Part shown: piece by piece, positions 38,894 to 48,510 of the stretch
Layout: each line of letters starts with the position of its first letter
Numbering within the stretch: position 1 is the stretch's first letter
Source of the DNA: Geodermatophilus sp. DSM 45219
GTDB taxonomy: Bacteria > Actinomycetota > Actinomycetes > Mycobacteriales > Geodermatophilaceae
Direction: 5' to 3'
NCBI RefSeq assembly: GCF_900104025.1
Contig: NZ_FNIQ01000005.1
Coordinates: forward strand, 372,001 to 436,000
DNA length: 64,000 nt
The notes under the pieces: model-generated
What the model was told of the DNA's origin: nothing
Databases searched by the model: none
Seen by the model: the letters and a program-made list of their open reading frames with translations, nothing else
Translations under genes and position numbers: made by a program

Positions 38894-39520
38894 CTACTTG
38901 GAGTAGAGCTCGACGATCAGCTGCTCCTGGACCGGGGTGTCGATCACCTGGCGGGCCGGGACGCTGTGGACCAGCACGCGCAGCTGGCTGCTGATGACCT
39001 CCAGCCACGGCGGCACCGGGCGCTCGCCGGCGCGGGCCTGGGCGATCTCGAAGGGCAGCATCCGCCGCGACTTCTCGGCGACCTCGATGATGTCGTTGGA
39101 GCTCACCCGGTACGACGGGATGTCGACCTTGCGGCCGTTGACCCGGATGTGGCCGTGGCGCACCAGCTGACGGGCCATGTCACGGGACTCGGCGAAGCCG
39201 GCCCGGTACACGACGTTGTCCAGGCGTGACTCGAGGATCTGCAGCAGGACCTCACCGGTCTTGCCCGACTTCTTGTTGGCCTCTTCGTAGTAGCCGCGGA
39301 ACTGCTTCTCCAGCACGCCGTAGATGCGGCGGGCCTTCTGCTTCTCGCGCAGCTGCAGCAGGTACTCGCTGTCCTTGCTGCGGCCCCGGCCGTGCTCGCC
39401 CGGCGGGTACGGCCGGATCTCGATCGGGCACTTCGGGGACTCGCACTTGCTGCCCTTGAGGAACAGCTTCATCTTCTCGCGCCGGCACATGCGGCAGTCG
39501 GCTCCGGTGTAACGGGCCAC
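38894..39520 (-). CDS. rpsD: 30S ribosomal protein S4, zinc-binding form
   Basis: A 208-residue primary 16S rRNA-binding protein. Cys9, Cys12, Cys26 and Cys31 form a C-x2-C-x13-C-x4-C zinc site, so this is the C+ form; zinc-free paralogues are induced under zinc limitation in some Actinobacteria. The S4 RNA-binding domain is at about 98-160 ([19 protein letters not shown]). GTG 39520. Gene order rpsM-rpsK-rpsD-rpoA-rplQ is standard. Confidence 0.97.
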   Translation of the reverse strand: MARYTGADCRMCRREKMKLFLKGSKCESPKCPIEIRPYPPGEHGRGRSKDSEYLLQLREKQKARRIYGVLEKQFRGYYEEANKKSGKTGEVLLQILESRLDNVVYRAGFAESRDMARQLVRHGHIRVNGRKVDIPSYRVSSNDIIEVAEKSRRMLPFEIAQARAGERPVPPWLEVISSQLRVLVHSVPARQVIDTPVQEQLIVELYSK

Positions 39521-39555
39521 GTCAGGTACTCCTCGTCAGTCTCGTCAGTGGCCGG

Positions 39556-39963
39556 TCAGACCCGGCGGCGCTTCTTGGGGCGGCAGCCGTTGTGCGGCTG
39601 CGGGGTCACGTCCTGGATCTGGCCGACCTCGAGGCCGGTGGCCTGCAGGGACCGGATGGCGGTCTCACGGCCGGAGCCGGGGCCCTTGACGAAGACGTCG
39701 ACCTTGCGCATGCCGTGCTCCTGCGCCTTGCGCGCGGCGTTCTCGGCGGCCATCTGCGCGGCGAACGGCGTGGACTTGCGCGAGCCCTTGAAGCCGACGT
39801 GGCCGGCCGAGGCCCAGCTGATCACGTTCCCGGTGGGGTCGGTGATCGACACGATCGTGTTGTTGAACGTGCTCTTGATGTGCGCGGCGCCGTGGGCGAC
39901 GTTCTTCTTCTCCTTGCGGCGGACCTTCTTGGCGCCGGCCGCAGTACGAGCCCTGGGAGGCAT
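39556..39963 (-). CDS. rpsK: 30S ribosomal protein S11
   Basis: A 135-residue platform protein of the small subunit, next to the mRNA exit. Conserved blocks are [40 protein letters not shown] and the C-terminal [13 protein letters not shown]. The basic N-terminus ([19 protein letters not shown]) is typical of Actinobacteria. Lies 35 nt before rpsD. Confidence 0.97.
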   Translation of the reverse strand: MPPRARTAAGAKKVRRKEKKNVAHGAAHIKSTFNNTIVSITDPTGNVISWASAGHVGFKGSRKSTPFAAQMAAENAARKAQEHGMRKVDVFVKGPGSGRETAIRSLQATGLEVGQIQDVTPQPHNGCRPKKRRRV

Positions 39964-40004
39964 GTATCCGGTTCCTCTTGTCTTTCGTGGCCTGGTGAGG
40001 GAAT

Positions 40005-40066
40005 GGAACGGCCCCGGCGCAGGGGCCCGGCCCGAGCGGAGCGAGGGCTGGGGGGCGCCGGGGTCC
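40005..40066. repeat. GC-rich structured intergenic element, copy 6
   Basis: Perfect arms CCCCGGCGC (40012-40020) and GCGCCGGGG (40055-40063), with the GGAACGG end at the left and GTCCTT next to the rpsM stop. It lies in the 105-bp gap between rpsM and rpsK, inside the alpha operon. Confidence 0.75.
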
Positions 40067-40068
40067 TT

Positions 40069-40449
40069 CTACTTCTTGCCGGCCTTCTTCTTGCCGGCGA
40101 TGGTCTTGCGCGGGCCCTTGCTCGAGCGCGCGTTGGTGCGGGTGCGCTGCCCGTGCACGGGCAGACCGCGACGGTGACGCAGGCCCTGGTAGCAGCCGAT
40201 CTCCACCTTGCGGCGGATGTCGGCGGCCACCTCGCGGCGCAGGTCACCCTCGACCCGGAAGTGCTCGTCGATGTAGTCGCGCAGCTTCAGCAGGTCCTCG
40301 TCCGTGAGGTCCTTGGCGCGCAGGTCGGGGCTGACGCCCGTCGCGGCCAGGGTCTCCTTGGCGTGGGTCTTGCCGATGCCGTAGATGTAGGTGAGCGCGA
40401 TCTCCATCCGCTTCTCGCGGGGCAGGTCGACGCCGGCCAGTCGTGCCAT
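40069..40449 (-). CDS. rpsM: 30S ribosomal protein S13
   Basis: A 126-residue head protein of the 30S subunit that contacts P-site tRNA and the B1 bridges. Blocks [48 protein letters not shown] and the basic tail [12 protein letters not shown] are complete. ATG 40449 is 14 nt after rpmJ. Confidence 0.97.
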   Translation of the reverse strand: MARLAGVDLPREKRMEIALTYIYGIGKTHAKETLAATGVSPDLRAKDLTDEDLLKLRDYIDEHFRVEGDLRREVAADIRRKVEIGCYQGLRHRRGLPVHGQRTRTNARSSKGPRKTIAGKKKAGKK

Positions 40450-40463
40450 GTCCAGGTACTCCC

Positions 40464-40577
40464 TCAGCCCTGCCGCTGCTTGTGGCGGGCGTTGTCGCAG
40501 ATGACCATGACCCGGCCGTGCCGGCGGATCACCTTGCACTTGTCGCAGATCTTCTTCACCGACGGCTGGACCTTCAC
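40464..40577 (-). CDS. rpmJ: 50S ribosomal protein L36
   Basis: A 37-residue zinc-ribbon protein of the large subunit, beginning with GTG 40577 ([20 protein letters not shown]) and ending with RHKQRQG. Cys11, Cys14, Cys27 and His32 match the C+ zinc site. Its position between infA and rpsM is conserved. Too short for default gene callers. Confidence 0.96.
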   Translation of the reverse strand: MKVQPSVKKICDKCKVIRRHGRVMVICDNARHKQRQG

Positions 40578-40648
40578 CGGTGCCGCCCCTCATTCCTGTC
40601 GATCGTGCGCCGAGCGCGCCCGCCCCTCGGGGCTGCGCGCAGCGGCGG

Positions 40649-40870
40649 TTACTTGTACCGGTAGACGATGCGACCGCGGGTCAGGTCGTAGGGCGAGAGC
40701 TCCACGACCACGCGGTCCTCGGGCAGGATGCGGATGTAGTGCTGCCGCATCTTGCCGCTGATGTGGGCGAGCACCCGGTGCCCGTTCTGCAGCTCGACCC
40801 GGAACATCGCGTTGGGCAGCGGCTCGACGACGCGACCCTCGACCTCGATGGCCCCGTCCTTCTTCGCCAT
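40649..40870 (-). CDS. infA: Translation initiation factor IF-1
   Basis: A 73-residue OB-fold factor that binds the 30S A site during initiation. The sequence ([20 protein letters not shown] ... [16 protein letters not shown]) is essentially the universal bacterial form. ATG 40870 has GGGAGG upstream. It opens the infA-rpmJ-rpsM-rpsK-rpsD-rpoA-rplQ group, with a promoter at 41042-41071. Confidence 0.97.
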   Translation of the reverse strand: MAKKDGAIEVEGRVVEPLPNAMFRVELQNGHRVLAHISGKMRQHYIRILPEDRVVVELSPYDLTRGRIVYRYK

Positions 40871-41041
40871 GCCCTACACGGCCTCCCTGTCTCGGTGGTG
40901 CTGGTGCCCTCGCGCGCCCATGCCGGGACCCGGCGGACGCACTCGGTGGTGTACGGAACGGGTGGAGCAGACGCTCCCGCGAGGGCGCTCCGGGTCGTGC
41001 GGCCACAGCACGACAGCAGAGCGGCGCGAGCGCCATCGGCC

Positions 41042-41071
41042 ACTGTACCCCGCCCCGGCGCGCCTCTCCAA
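41042..41071 (-). promoter_or_regulatory. Promoter of the infA operon
   Basis: On the minus strand, -35 TTGGAG (41066-41071), 18-nt spacer, -10 TACAGT (41042-41047). It lies in the 266-bp map-infA gap and gives a leader of about 165 nt. Confidence 0.65.
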
Positions 41072-41090
41072 CCCGGCCCTCGTCACAGCC

Positions 41091-41134
41091 GGCCAGGTCC
41101 CGGGTGTGCGAAGGGTGGGGAGGGCGGGGTCCTT
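41091..41134. repeat. GC-rich structured intergenic element, copy 7 (degenerate)
   Basis: It keeps GGTGGGGAGGG-CGGGGTCCTT at the end next to the map stop, but the opposite arm is eroded (GGCCAGGTCCCGGG). Same orientation as the copies after rpsM and rpsD. Confidence 0.5.
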
Positions 41135-41136
41135 GT

Positions 41137-41940
41137 TCAGGTGCGGGGGGTGATCCCGAAGGGGGCCAGGCCCGCGACGCCGCCGTCCTCGGCCGTGAGG
41201 ACCCACGGGCCCTCCGGTGTGATGGCGACGCTGTGCTCGAAGTGGGCCGCGCGCGACCCGTCCTTCGTCACCACGGTCCAGCCGTCCTCGAGCTCCACCG
41301 TGGCCGGGTCCCCGACGGTGACCATCGGCTCGATGGCCAGGGCGAGCCCCGGCACCAGCCGCGGACCTCGTCCGGGCCGGCCGTAGTTGAGCACGTGCGG
41401 GTCCTGGTGCATCTCGGTGCCGATCCCGTGACCGCCGTAGTGGTCGACGATCCCGTACGGGTGCTGCTCCGCGGTGACCGTCTGCTCGACGGCGTGGCTG
41501 ATGTCGGTCAGCCGGCCACCCGCGATCGCCCTGGCCAGACCCGCCCACATCGACCGCTCGGTGACGTCGATGAGCGCGGCGTCCTCTGCGGACGGCTCCC
41601 CGACGGTCACGGTGACCGCCGAGTCGCCGTGCCAGCCGTGCAGGATCGCGCCGCAGTCGATGGAGACGTTGTCGCCCTCGGCGAGCGTGCGGCTCCGGTT
41701 CGGTATGCCGTGCACGATCTCGTCGTTGATCGACGCGCAGATGCTGCCGGTGAACCCGTGGTACCCGAGGAAGGAGGGCACCGCGCCGGCGCTGCGGATG
41801 TGGTCCTCGGCGATCGCGTCCAGCTCACCGGTGGTGACGCCGGGGCGCACCGCCCCCCGCACCGCGGCGATGGCGCCGGCGACGACGAGCCCGGCGCCCC
41901 GCATGAGCTCCAGCTCGTGCGGCGTCTTGATCTGGATCAT
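41137..41940 (-). CDS. map: Methionine aminopeptidase
   Basis: A 267-residue dimetal peptidase removing initiator methionine. The metal ligands fit the pattern: DCGAILHGWHGDSA with two aspartates, GHGIGTEMH with the histidine, and the two glutamates in AIEPMVT and EHSVAI. ATG 41940 (IQIKTPHELELM) is the normal start; the frame is open to 41997 but that extension is not conserved. It follows adk by 91 bp in the secY-adk-map group. Confidence 0.96.
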   Translation of the reverse strand: MIQIKTPHELELMRGAGLVVAGAIAAVRGAVRPGVTTGELDAIAEDHIRSAGAVPSFLGYHGFTGSICASINDEIVHGIPNRSRTLAEGDNVSIDCGAILHGWHGDSAVTVTVGEPSAEDAALIDVTERSMWAGLARAIAGGRLTDISHAVEQTVTAEQHPYGIVDHYGGHGIGTEMHQDPHVLNYGRPGRGPRLVPGLALAIEPMVTVGDPATVELEDGWTVVTKDGSRAAHFEHSVAITPEGPWVLTAEDGGVAGLAPFGITPRT

Positions 41941-42031
41941 CCGTCCACTCCACTTCGCCAGCAGCGGGATCCGGCCGAGGATCCCCGCGGCCGTCACGAC
42001 GCCGCCGTCTCCAGCCCGCGCCCGGCCCGGA

Positions 42032-42622
42032 TCACGCGCTCCCGCGGGCCTCCAGCGCGCTCATCGCCCGCTGGGTGACCTCCTCCACCGCGCCGATGGC
42101 GTCGATGCGCGAGAGCAGTCCCTCGCCCTCGTACCAACCCGACAGCGGGGCGGTCTGTTCCCGGTAGACCTGTAGCCGGTGACGCACCGTCTCGGGCTCG
42201 TCGTCGGAACGCTGCACCCACTGACCGTCGACGAGCATCCGGCGGCCGGAGAGCCGGCGCACCAGCTCGTCCTCGTCGACGACGAGCTCGAGGACGCAGT
42301 CCAGCCCGTGCCCGAGCTCCCGGAGGGAGTCCCGCAGCTGCTCGGCCTGGGCGATGGTCCGCGGGAAGCCGTCGAGCAGGAACCCGCCCTTGGCGTCGGT
42401 CTCGGCCAGCCGGTCCTTGACCATGGCCACGGTGATCTCGTCGGGGACGAGGTCGCCGGCGTCCATGTAGGACTTCGCCTGCACGCCGAGCTCGGTCTCG
42501 CCGCTCACGTTGGCGCGGAAGATGTCACCGGTCGAGATGGCGGGGACGCCGAGCTGCCCGGCGATGATCTGAGCCTGGGTGCCCTTGCCCGCTCCGGGGG
42601 GGCCCAGCAGGACGACGCGCAC
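42032..42622 (-). CDS. adk: Adenylate kinase
   Basis: A 196-residue enzyme equilibrating ATP + AMP with 2 ADP. The P-loop [11 protein letters not shown], the NMP-binding [10 protein letters not shown] and [10 protein letters not shown] segments are canonical. The LID is of the short type: [20 protein letters not shown] replaces the zinc-binding CxxC domain. GTG 42622 shares one base with the secY stop (TAGTG), so it is coupled to secY. Confidence 0.96.
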   Translation of the reverse strand: MRVVLLGPPGAGKGTQAQIIAGQLGVPAISTGDIFRANVSGETELGVQAKSYMDAGDLVPDEITVAMVKDRLAETDAKGGFLLDGFPRTIAQAEQLRDSLRELGHGLDCVLELVVDEDELVRRLSGRRMLVDGQWVQRSDDEPETVRHRLQVYREQTAPLSGWYEGEGLLSRIDAIGAVEEVTQRAMSALEARGSA

Positions 42623-43932
42623 TACTTCAGGAACCCTTCGTAGTTGCGCTGGTTGAGTTGCGTCTCGATCTGCTTCACCGTCTCCAACCCCACTCCGACC
42701 ATGATGAGGACCGCCGTCCCCCCGAACGGGAAGTTCTGGTTCTGACCCGCCTGCGTGATGGACAGGAAGAAGTTCGGCAGCACGGCCACGATGCCGAGGT
42801 ACAGGGACCCGGGCAGGGTGATCCGGGACAGCACGTACTGCAGGTACTCCGCGGTCGGCCGACCGGGGCGGATGCCCGGGATGAAGCCGCCGTAGCGCTT
42901 CATGTCCTCGGCGCGCTCCTCCGGGTTGAACGTGATCGACACGTAGAAGTACGTGAAGAAGACGATCAGGCCGAAGTAGAGGGCCACGTGCACCGGGCTG
43001 CTCTGGTCGATGACGTAGTTCTCGAAGAACTGGCGCACCGGCCCGGTCTCGTTGCCCTGGAGCTGCGTGATCAGCTGCGGCAGGTAGAGCAGCGACGAGG
43101 CGAAGATGACCGGGATGACGCCGGCCTGGTTGACCTTCAGCGGCAGGTAGGTCGACGTCCCGCCGTACATCCTGCGGCCGACCATCCGCTTGGCGTACTG
43201 GACGGGGATCCGCCGCTGGGCCTGCTCGACGTAGACGACCGAGCCGATGACCAGCAGGGCGAAGGCGCAGACGACGGCGAAGACCAGCGCCCCGCGGGTC
43301 TGCAGGATGGCGCCACCCTCGGCCGGGATGCGCGCCGCGATCGAGGTGAAGATCAGCACGGACATGCCGTTGCCGATCCCCTTCTCCGTCAGCAGCTCGC
43401 CGAGCCACATGATCACCGCGGTGCCGGCCGTGAGCGCGACCACCAGGACGATCGTCGTCCAGATGGAGTCCGACGGGATGATGTCCTGCGGGCAGCCGGG
43501 GAACAGCTGGCCGCTGCGGGCGAGCGCGATGATGCCGGTGCTCTGCAGGACGGCGAGGGCGATCGTGAGGTAGCGGGTGTACTGGGTCAGCTTTGCCTGA
43601 CCCGACTGCCCTTCCTTCTTCAGCTGCTCGAAGCGCGGGATGACCACGACCAGCAGCTGCACGATGATGCTCGCCGTGATGTACGGCATGATGCCGAGCG
43701 CGAAGACGCTCAGGCGCAGCAGCGCACCGCCGGAGAACAGGTTGACCAGCGAGTAGAGGTCGCGCTGGTCGGAGGCCTGTGCGGCCTCGAGGCAGCTGTT
43801 GATGGCCTCGACCGAGACGCCGGGGCCGGGGATCGCGGCCCCCAGCCGGTACACGGCGATGATCGCCAGGGAGAACAGCAGCTTGCGCCGGAGGTCTGGC
43901 GTCCGGAACGCCGCGGCGAACGCCTGCAGCAC
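42622..43932 (-). CDS. secY: Preprotein translocase subunit SecY
   Basis: A 436-residue channel subunit of the Sec translocon with about ten membrane helices. The plug region near [14 protein letters not shown], the signature [15 protein letters not shown] and the cytosolic loop [20 protein letters not shown] are conserved. GTG 43932 ([16 protein letters not shown]) has GGGAGGG upstream. It opens the secY-adk-map unit, 124 bp after rplO; a weak promoter lies at 43958. Confidence 0.97.
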   Translation of the reverse strand: MLQAFAAAFRTPDLRRKLLFSLAIIAVYRLGAAIPGPGVSVEAINSCLEAAQASDQRDLYSLVNLFSGGALLRLSVFALGIMPYITASIIVQLLVVVIPRFEQLKKEGQSGQAKLTQYTRYLTIALAVLQSTGIIALARSGQLFPGCPQDIIPSDSIWTTIVLVVALTAGTAVIMWLGELLTEKGIGNGMSVLIFTSIAARIPAEGGAILQTRGALVFAVVCAFALLVIGSVVYVEQAQRRIPVQYAKRMVGRRMYGGTSTYLPLKVNQAGVIPVIFASSLLYLPQLITQLQGNETGPVRQFFENYVIDQSSPVHVALYFGLIVFFTYFYVSITFNPEERAEDMKRYGGFIPGIRPGRPTAEYLQYVLSRITLPGSLYLGIVAVLPNFFLSITQAGQNQNFPFGGTAVLIMVGVGLETVKQIETQLNQRNYEGFLK

Positions 43933-43957
43933 GTGCCCTCCCCTACTCGGTCGGTCG

Positions 43958-43963
43958 AGACTA
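43958..43963 (-). promoter_or_regulatory. Possible secY promoter, -10 TAGTCT
   Basis: Minus-strand TAGTCT about 26 nt before the secY start. A -35 is weak (TGGGAC at 17 nt). The preceding structured element would end rplO transcripts, so an own promoter for secY makes sense. Confidence 0.4.
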
Positions 43964-43993
43964 ACAGCGGCCCTTGAACGTCCCAGGACCGCA

Positions 43994-44053
43994 GAAGGCC
44001 CCCCTGCAGGGCCCCGCCGCGAGCTAGCGAGCGGCGGGGGGCAGGGGGGTCCT
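43994..44053. repeat. GC-rich structured intergenic element, copy 8
   Basis: Outer arms CCCCCCTGC (43999-44007) and GCAGGGGGG (44041-44049); inner arms CCCCGCCGC (44012-44020) and GCGGCGGGG (44031-44039), all perfect. It ends 4 nt from the rplO stop and separates the spc genes from secY. Confidence 0.8.
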
Positions 44054-44056
44054 CTT

Positions 44057-44500
44057 TCAGATGCGGGTGGTGCTGCCCCCGGCGGCGCCGATCTTCTCGG
44101 CGGCCGACGCGGAGAAGGCGTGCGCGTGGACGTGGACCTGGACACCGCCTAGGTCGCCGGTGCCCAGCACCTTCACCGGCTGGCCGCGGCGCACGGCGCC
44201 GGCCTCGGCGAGGGTGTCTGGGTTGACCGAGCCGCCCTGCGGGAACAGGGAGGCGATCCGGTCGAGGTTGACGACCTGGAAGACGACCTTGTTCGGGTTC
44301 TTGAAGCCGGACAGCTTGGGCAGCCGCATGTGCAGCGGCGTCTGTCCGCCCTCGAAGCGCGCGGAGGTGTTGCCGCGCGCGCCGGTGCCCTTGGTGCCGC
44401 GACCGGCGGTCTTGCCCTTGGAGCCCTCACCGCGACCCACGCGGGTCTTCGGGGTGTGGGCGCCGGGGGCCGGACGCAGGTGGTGGACCTTGAGAGTCAT
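44057..44500 (-). CDS. rplO: 50S ribosomal protein L15
   Basis: A 147-residue late-assembly protein of the large subunit. The Gly/Arg/Lys-rich N-terminal loop ([20 protein letters not shown]), [16 protein letters not shown] and the C-terminal [14 protein letters not shown] are typical. 13 nt after rpmD; followed by the structured element before secY. Confidence 0.97.
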   Translation of the reverse strand: MTLKVHHLRPAPGAHTPKTRVGRGEGSKGKTAGRGTKGTGARGNTSARFEGGQTPLHMRLPKLSGFKNPNKVVFQVVNLDRIASLFPQGGSVNPDTLAEAGAVRRGQPVKVLGTGDLGGVQVHVHAHAFSASAAEKIGAAGGSTTRI

Positions 44501-44513
44501 GTGGGTTCCCTGC

Positions 44514-44696
44514 TCAGCTGATCTCTTCGACGGTGACCAGGTGCGGCACCGTCGCGACCATCCCGCGGATCTCGGGACGGTCCTCCTGGACGACCGAGTC
44601 GTTGATCCGCTTGAGGCCCAGCGAGCGCAGCGTCTGGCGCTGGTTGGGCTTGGTGCCGATCGCCGACCGGATCTGGGTGACCTTCAGCTGCGCCAT
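44514..44696 (-). CDS. rpmD: 50S ribosomal protein L30
   Basis: A 60-residue protein: [20 protein letters not shown], then [17 protein letters not shown] and [11 protein letters not shown]. This matches the universal short bacterial L30. ATG 44696 is one base after the rpsE stop, so the two are coupled. Confidence 0.96.
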   Translation of the reverse strand: MAQLKVTQIRSAIGTKPNQRQTLRSLGLKRINDSVVQEDRPEIRGMVATVPHLVTVEEIS

Positions 44697-44697
44697 C

Positions 44698-45312
44698 TCA
44701 GACCCCCTGGCCCGCACGCGCCCGCAGCATGGCCGCGGGGGCGACGTCCTCGAGGGGGAGACCGCGGCGGGCCGCGATCTCCTCGGGACGGACGAGCTCC
44801 CGCAGGGCCTGCATCGTGGCGTGCACGATGTTGATCGGGTTCGAGGACCCGAGGCTCTTGGAGAGCACGTCGTGGATGCCGGCGCACTCGAGCACGGCAC
44901 GCACCGGGCCACCGGCGATGACACCGGTACCCGGGCTGGCCGGCTTCAGCAGCACGACGCCGGCCGCCGCCTCACCCTGCACGGGGTGCGGGATGGTGCT
45001 GGCGATGCGCGGCACCTTGTAGAAGTGCTTCTTGGCCTCCTCGACGCCCTTGGCGATCGCCGCGGGCACCTCCTTGGCCTTGCCGTAGCCGACGCCCACG
45101 GTGCCGTCGCCGTCGCCCACGATCACCAGGGCGGTGAAGCTGAAGCGCCGACCGCCCTTGACGACCTTGGACACGCGGTTGATGGCCACCACGCGCTCGA
45201 TGAAGTTGCTCTTCTCGGCAGGCGCGCCGCCGGGCCCCCGCCCGCCGTCACGACGGTCGCGGCGGTCGTTGCCGCCGCCGGCGCCGCCGCCGCGTCGCTG
45301 TGGTCCTGGCAT
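44698..45312 (-). CDS. rpsE: 30S ribosomal protein S5
   Basis: A 204-residue protein at the mRNA entry site with roles in decoding accuracy. The double-stranded RNA-binding part ([20 protein letters not shown]) and C-terminal [20 protein letters not shown] are conserved. The N-terminal 35 residues are Gly/Arg-rich ([20 protein letters not shown]), a common actinobacterial extension. ATG 45312. Confidence 0.97.
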   Translation of the reverse strand: MPGPQRRGGGAGGGNDRRDRRDGGRGPGGAPAEKSNFIERVVAINRVSKVVKGGRRFSFTALVIVGDGDGTVGVGYGKAKEVPAAIAKGVEEAKKHFYKVPRIASTIPHPVQGEAAAGVVLLKPASPGTGVIAGGPVRAVLECAGIHDVLSKSLGSSNPINIVHATMQALRELVRPEEIAARRGLPLEDVAPAAMLRARAGQGV

Positions 45313-45352
45313 CAGACGTCCCTCTCGATCTGCTCGCTCACGGTGTCGCTCA

Positions 45353-45763
45353 TCAGAAGTCCAGCCCGCCCTCACGGGCGCCGTCGGCCAGCGCCGCGAT
45401 CCGGCCCTGGTACCGGTTGCCACCCCGGTCGAAGACGACCGCGGTGATGCCGGCGGCCTTCGCGCGGTCGGCCACCAGGGCGCCGACCTGGCGGGCCAGC
45501 GTGGACTTGTCGCCCTCGGCGGTGCGCAGGCTGGGGTCCAGCGTCGAGGCACTGACCAGGGTACGGCCGACGGTGTCGTCGACGACCTGGACGTGGATGT
45601 GCCGCGAGCTGCGCTTGACCACCAGGCGCGGACGCTCCGGGGTCCCCGACACGCGCTTGCGCAGCCGGGTGTGCCGGCGCAAGCGGGAGACCCGCCGCGC
45701 GGTGCTGATGTCGGTGCCCACGGGCTTGTGCACCCGAGCACCGCTCTTCTCGGTCTGTGCCAT
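45353..45763 (-). CDS. rplR: 50S ribosomal protein L18
   Basis: A 136-residue 5S rRNA-binding protein. Blocks [20 protein letters not shown] and [17 protein letters not shown], and the C-terminal [20 protein letters not shown], are diagnostic. ATG 45763 shares one base with the rplF stop (TGATG); a GTG one codon earlier is an alternative. Confidence 0.96.
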   Translation of the reverse strand: MAQTEKSGARVHKPVGTDISTARRVSRLRRHTRLRKRVSGTPERPRLVVKRSSRHIHVQVVDDTVGRTLVSASTLDPSLRTAEGDKSTLARQVGALVADRAKAAGITAVVFDRGGNRYQGRIAALADGAREGGLDF

Positions 45764-46302
45764 CACTTACCCGTCTTCCCGACCTTGCGCTTGACGACCT
45801 CGCCCTGGTAGCGCACGCCCTTGCCCTTGTACGGGTCCGGACGGCGCAGCCCACGGATGTTGGCCGCGACCTGGCCCACCAGCTGCTTGTCGATGCCGGT
45901 CACCCGCAGGCGGGTGGGCGACTCGACGGCGAAGGTGATGCCCTCGGGGGCCCTCACCGGCACCGGGTGGCTGTAGCCGAGGGCGAACTCGAGGTCCGAC
46001 CCGCGGGCCTGCACGCGGTACCCGACGCCGACGATCTCGAGGGTCTTGGTGTAGCCCTCGGTCACGCCGGTGATCATGTTGGCGATGAGCGTGCGCGACA
46101 GCCCGTGCAGGGCCCGGCTCTCCCGCTCGTCGTCCGGGCGCTGCACCTGCAGCGTCCCGTCGTCGCTGCGCCCGACGGTGATGGGCGAGGCGACGGTGTG
46201 GCTCAGCGTGCCCTTGGGACCCTTGACGCTCAGCGTCTGGCCGTCGATGGTGACGTCCACGCCACCGGGCACGGGAATCGGCAGTCGTCCGATTCGCGAC
46301 AT
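45763..46302 (-). CDS. rplF: 50S ribosomal protein L6
   Basis: A 179-residue large-subunit protein near the sarcin-ricin loop. It starts [18 protein letters not shown] and has [11 protein letters not shown] and the C-terminal [18 protein letters not shown] signature. Two duplicated domains are visible by length. 12 nt after rpsH. Confidence 0.97.
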   Translation of the reverse strand: MSRIGRLPIPVPGGVDVTIDGQTLSVKGPKGTLSHTVASPITVGRSDDGTLQVQRPDDERESRALHGLSRTLIANMITGVTEGYTKTLEIVGVGYRVQARGSDLEFALGYSHPVPVRAPEGITFAVESPTRLRVTGIDKQLVGQVAANIRGLRRPDPYKGKGVRYQGEVVKRKVGKTGK

Positions 46303-46314
46303 GTCACTCGCTCC

Positions 46315-46725
46315 TCACCAGACGTAGGCGAGGACTTCCCCACCCACGCCCTTCTTGTTCGCCTGGCGGTCGGTCAGGAGCCCCGTCGAGGTGGAGATGA
46401 TGGCCACCCCGAGGCCGCCCAGCACCTTCGGCAGTGCGGTGGACTTGGCGTACACCCGCAGACCGGGCTTGGAGACGCGCCGGACGCCGGCGATGCTCCG
46501 CTCACGGTTGGGGCCGTACTTGAGGTCCACCACCAGCTCCTTGAGGGTGGTGCCGTCCCTCTCGACCTCGTTGACGGTCCAGCCGGCGATGTAACCCTCC
46601 TGCTGGAGGATCTCGGCGATGTGCGTCTTCAGCTTGGACGACGGCATGGTCGTGGAGTCGTGGTACGCCTGGTTGGCGTTCCGGATCCGCGTCAGCATGT
46701 CCGCGATCGGGTCGGTCATCGTCAT
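46315..46725 (-). CDS. rpsH: 30S ribosomal protein S8
   Basis: A 136-residue 16S rRNA-binding protein and, in E. coli, the translational repressor of the spc operon. [18 protein letters not shown] and the C-terminal [20 protein letters not shown] are canonical. The gap to rpsN upstream is 148 bp and holds a structured element, which is unusual inside this operon. Confidence 0.97.
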   Translation of the reverse strand: MTMTDPIADMLTRIRNANQAYHDSTTMPSSKLKTHIAEILQQEGYIAGWTVNEVERDGTTLKELVVDLKYGPNRERSIAGVRRVSKPGLRVYAKSTALPKVLGGLGVAIISTSTGLLTDRQANKKGVGGEVLAYVW

Positions 46726-46803
46726 GGGTGTCGTGCCTCTCTCACCGCGGTTCCTCTCGCCGTCCGGCTCGTGCCGTCGAGCGGGGCCTCTCGGTGATCG
46801 TTG

Positions 46804-46860
46804 AAGGACCTCGTACCTCTCGACCCTTGCAAGCTCGGGCCGAGCCTCTGGACGAGGCCG
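46804..46860. repeat. GC-rich structured intergenic element, copy 9, inside the spc operon
   Basis: Outer arms CCTCGT (46809-46814) and ACGAGG (46852-46857); inner GCTCG (46833-46837) and CGAGC (46841-46845). It aligns along its length with copy 2, but both outer arms have changed C-to-T/G-to-A together, keeping the pairs. It is inverted relative to the other operon copies: its AAGGACC end faces rpsH. Confidence 0.7.
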
Positions 46861-46873
46861 TGGGGTCGTTGCG

Positions 46874-47059
46874 TTACCAGGAACTCTTGCTGACGCCCGG
46901 GAGCTCGCCGGCGTGGGCCATCTCCCGCAGGCAGATCCGGCACAGGCCGAACTTGCGGAAGACCGAGTGCGGGCGACCGCACCGCTGGCAGCGGGTGTAG
47001 CCGCGGACCGCGAACTTGGGCTTGCGGGCCGCCTTGTTGATCAGCGCCTTCTTGGCCAT
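46874..47059 (-). CDS. rpsZ: 30S ribosomal protein S14 type Z
   Basis: A 61-residue zinc-binding S14. Cys24, Cys27, Cys40 and Cys43 form the C-x2-C-x12-C-x2-C ribbon; the ends [16 protein letters not shown] and [10 protein letters not shown] are standard. Being the C+ form, it depends on zinc; a longer C- paralogue may exist elsewhere. 21 nt after rplE. Confidence 0.97.
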   Translation of the reverse strand: MAKKALINKAARKPKFAVRGYTRCQRCGRPHSVFRKFGLCRICLREMAHAGELPGVSKSSW

Positions 47060-47080
47060 CTGTCTGTCTCCTCCCCCGGC

Positions 47081-47665
47081 TCAGCGGGTGGTGGTGACGA
47101 CGGGCTGGCCGGCGAACGGGAAGCCCAGCAGGCGGAGGAGCTCGCGACCCTCCTCGTCGTTCGTGGCGGTGGTGACCAGCGTGATGTCCATCCCGCGGGG
47201 CCGGTCGATCTTGTCGACGTCGATCTCGCGGAACATGGACTGCTCGGTCAGGCCGAACGTGTAGTTGCCGTGACCGTCGAACTGCTTGGCGTTCAGGCCA
47301 CGGAAGTCACGGATGCGGGGAAGGGCGAGGCTCAGCAGCCGGTCCAGGAACTCCCACATGCGGTCGCCGCGGAGAGTGACCTTCGCGCCGATCGGCATGC
47401 CCTCGCGCAGCTTGAACTGGGCGATGGACTTGCGGGCCCGGACGACGGCCGGCTTCTGACCGGTGATGGCGGTGAGGTCGCGGACCGCGCCGTCCATCAG
47501 CTTGGCGTCGCGGGTGGCCTCGCCGACGCCCATGTTCACGACGATCTTCGTCAGGCGGGGGATCTGCATGACGTTCTCGTAGCCGAATTCGCCCTGCAGC
47601 GCCGGGAGAATCTCGTCGCGGTAGCGGGCGAGCATGCGGGGCAGCTCACGGGTGGGTGCACTCAT
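47081..47665 (-). CDS. rplE: 50S ribosomal protein L5
   Basis: A 194-residue 5S rRNA-binding protein of the central protuberance. Blocks [35 protein letters not shown] and [19 protein letters not shown] are conserved. ATG 47665 is 4 nt after rplX. Confidence 0.97.
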   Translation of the reverse strand: MSAPTRELPRMLARYRDEILPALQGEFGYENVMQIPRLTKIVVNMGVGEATRDAKLMDGAVRDLTAITGQKPAVVRARKSIAQFKLREGMPIGAKVTLRGDRMWEFLDRLLSLALPRIRDFRGLNAKQFDGHGNYTFGLTEQSMFREIDVDKIDRPRGMDITLVTTATNDEEGRELLRLLGFPFAGQPVVTTTR

Positions 47666-47669
47666 GGGA

Positions 47670-48035
47670 TCAGAGGTCCTTACCGGTGCGCCGCGAGACC
47701 CGGATGCTGCGGCCTTCCTCGTCCTTGCGGAAGCCGACCCGGGTCGGCTTGTCCTCGGAGTCGATCACCATCACGTTGCTCACGTGGATGGGCGCCTCCT
47801 GCGTGACGATCCCGCCCGACTGGGCACCACGCTGGTTGGAGCTGATGCGGGTGTGCTTCTTCACCCGGCCGACGCCCTCGACGAGGACCTTCTGCAGCTT
47901 CGGGTAGGCAGCGATCACCCGCCCCTTCGCGCCCTTGTCCTTGCCGGCCAGCACCACGACGGTGTCGCCCTTCTTGACCTTCATCGACGGCGCCTTGGCC
48001 TTCGAGTGGGCCGTCGTGTCCTTCTTCGTCGCCAT
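47670..48035 (-). CDS. rplX: 50S ribosomal protein L24
   Basis: A 121-residue assembly-initiator protein with a KOW motif ([20 protein letters not shown]). The usual L24 starts near MKVKKGD; here about 18 extra residues ([16 protein letters not shown]) precede it. ATG 48035 is preferred over GTG 48041, since GGAGGT is then 9 nt away; the GTG would overlap the rplN stop. Confidence 0.95.
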   Translation of the reverse strand: MATKKDTTAHSKAKAPSMKVKKGDTVVVLAGKDKGAKGRVIAAYPKLQKVLVEGVGRVKKHTRISSNQRGAQSGGIVTQEAPIHVSNVMVIDSEDKPTRVGFRKDEEGRSIRVSRRTGKDL

Positions 48036-48037
48036 GG

Positions 48038-48406
48038 TCACAGCACCTCCGGAGCGAGCGAGATGATCCGCATGAAGCGCTTGTCGCGGAGCTCACGGCC
48101 GACCGGGCCGAAGATGCGCGTACCGCGCGGGTCGCCGCTGTCGCGGATGATCACCGCGGCGTTCTCGTCGAAGCGGATGTAGGAGCCGTCGGGACGACGG
48201 CGCTCCTTGACGGTGCGGACGACGACGGCCTTGACCACGTCACCCCGCTTGACGCCTGCACCCGGCAGCGCGTCCTTCACGGTCGCGACGATGACGTCGC
48301 CGATGCCCGCGTAGCGTCGCCCGGAACCGCCGAGCACCCGGATGCAGAGGATCTCCTTCGCACCGGTGTTGTCGGCGACCCGCAGTCGCGACTCCTGCTG
48401 GATCAC
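48038..48406 (-). CDS. rplN: 50S ribosomal protein L14
   Basis: A 122-residue intersubunit-bridge protein, also the binding site of Rsf[35 protein letters not shown] and [21 protein letters not shown] are canonical. It opens the spc operon after a 223-bp gap that contains a likely promoter and leader hairpins. Confidence 0.97.
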   Translation of the reverse strand: MIQQESRLRVADNTGAKEILCIRVLGGSGRRYAGIGDVIVATVKDALPGAGVKRGDVVKAVVVRTVKERRRPDGSYIRFDENAAVIIRDSGDPRGTRIFGPVGRELRDKRFMRIISLAPEVL

Positions 48407-48431
48407 GTCCTACTCCTGATCTTCCGTGGTG

Positions 48432-48510
48432 ACAGCCGGGCCGGAACGGTGAACCGGCTGTCCGGCACCCACGTGCGGACGCACCGGCAGCGTTCGCCGC
48501 CGGTGCGTCC
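48432..48510 (-). promoter_or_regulatory. Structured leader upstream of rplN
   Basis: Two hairpins lie in the rplN leader: a perfect 12-bp stem GGACGCACCGGC (48477-48488) with 48499-48510 around a 10-nt loop, and an 8-bp stem ACAGCCGG (48432-48439) with CCGGCTGT (48454-48461). A -10-like TACCCT (minus strand, 48562-48567) is upstream, so both hairpins would be in the mRNA. They could be a ribosomal-protein autoregulatory site. Confidence 0.5.
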
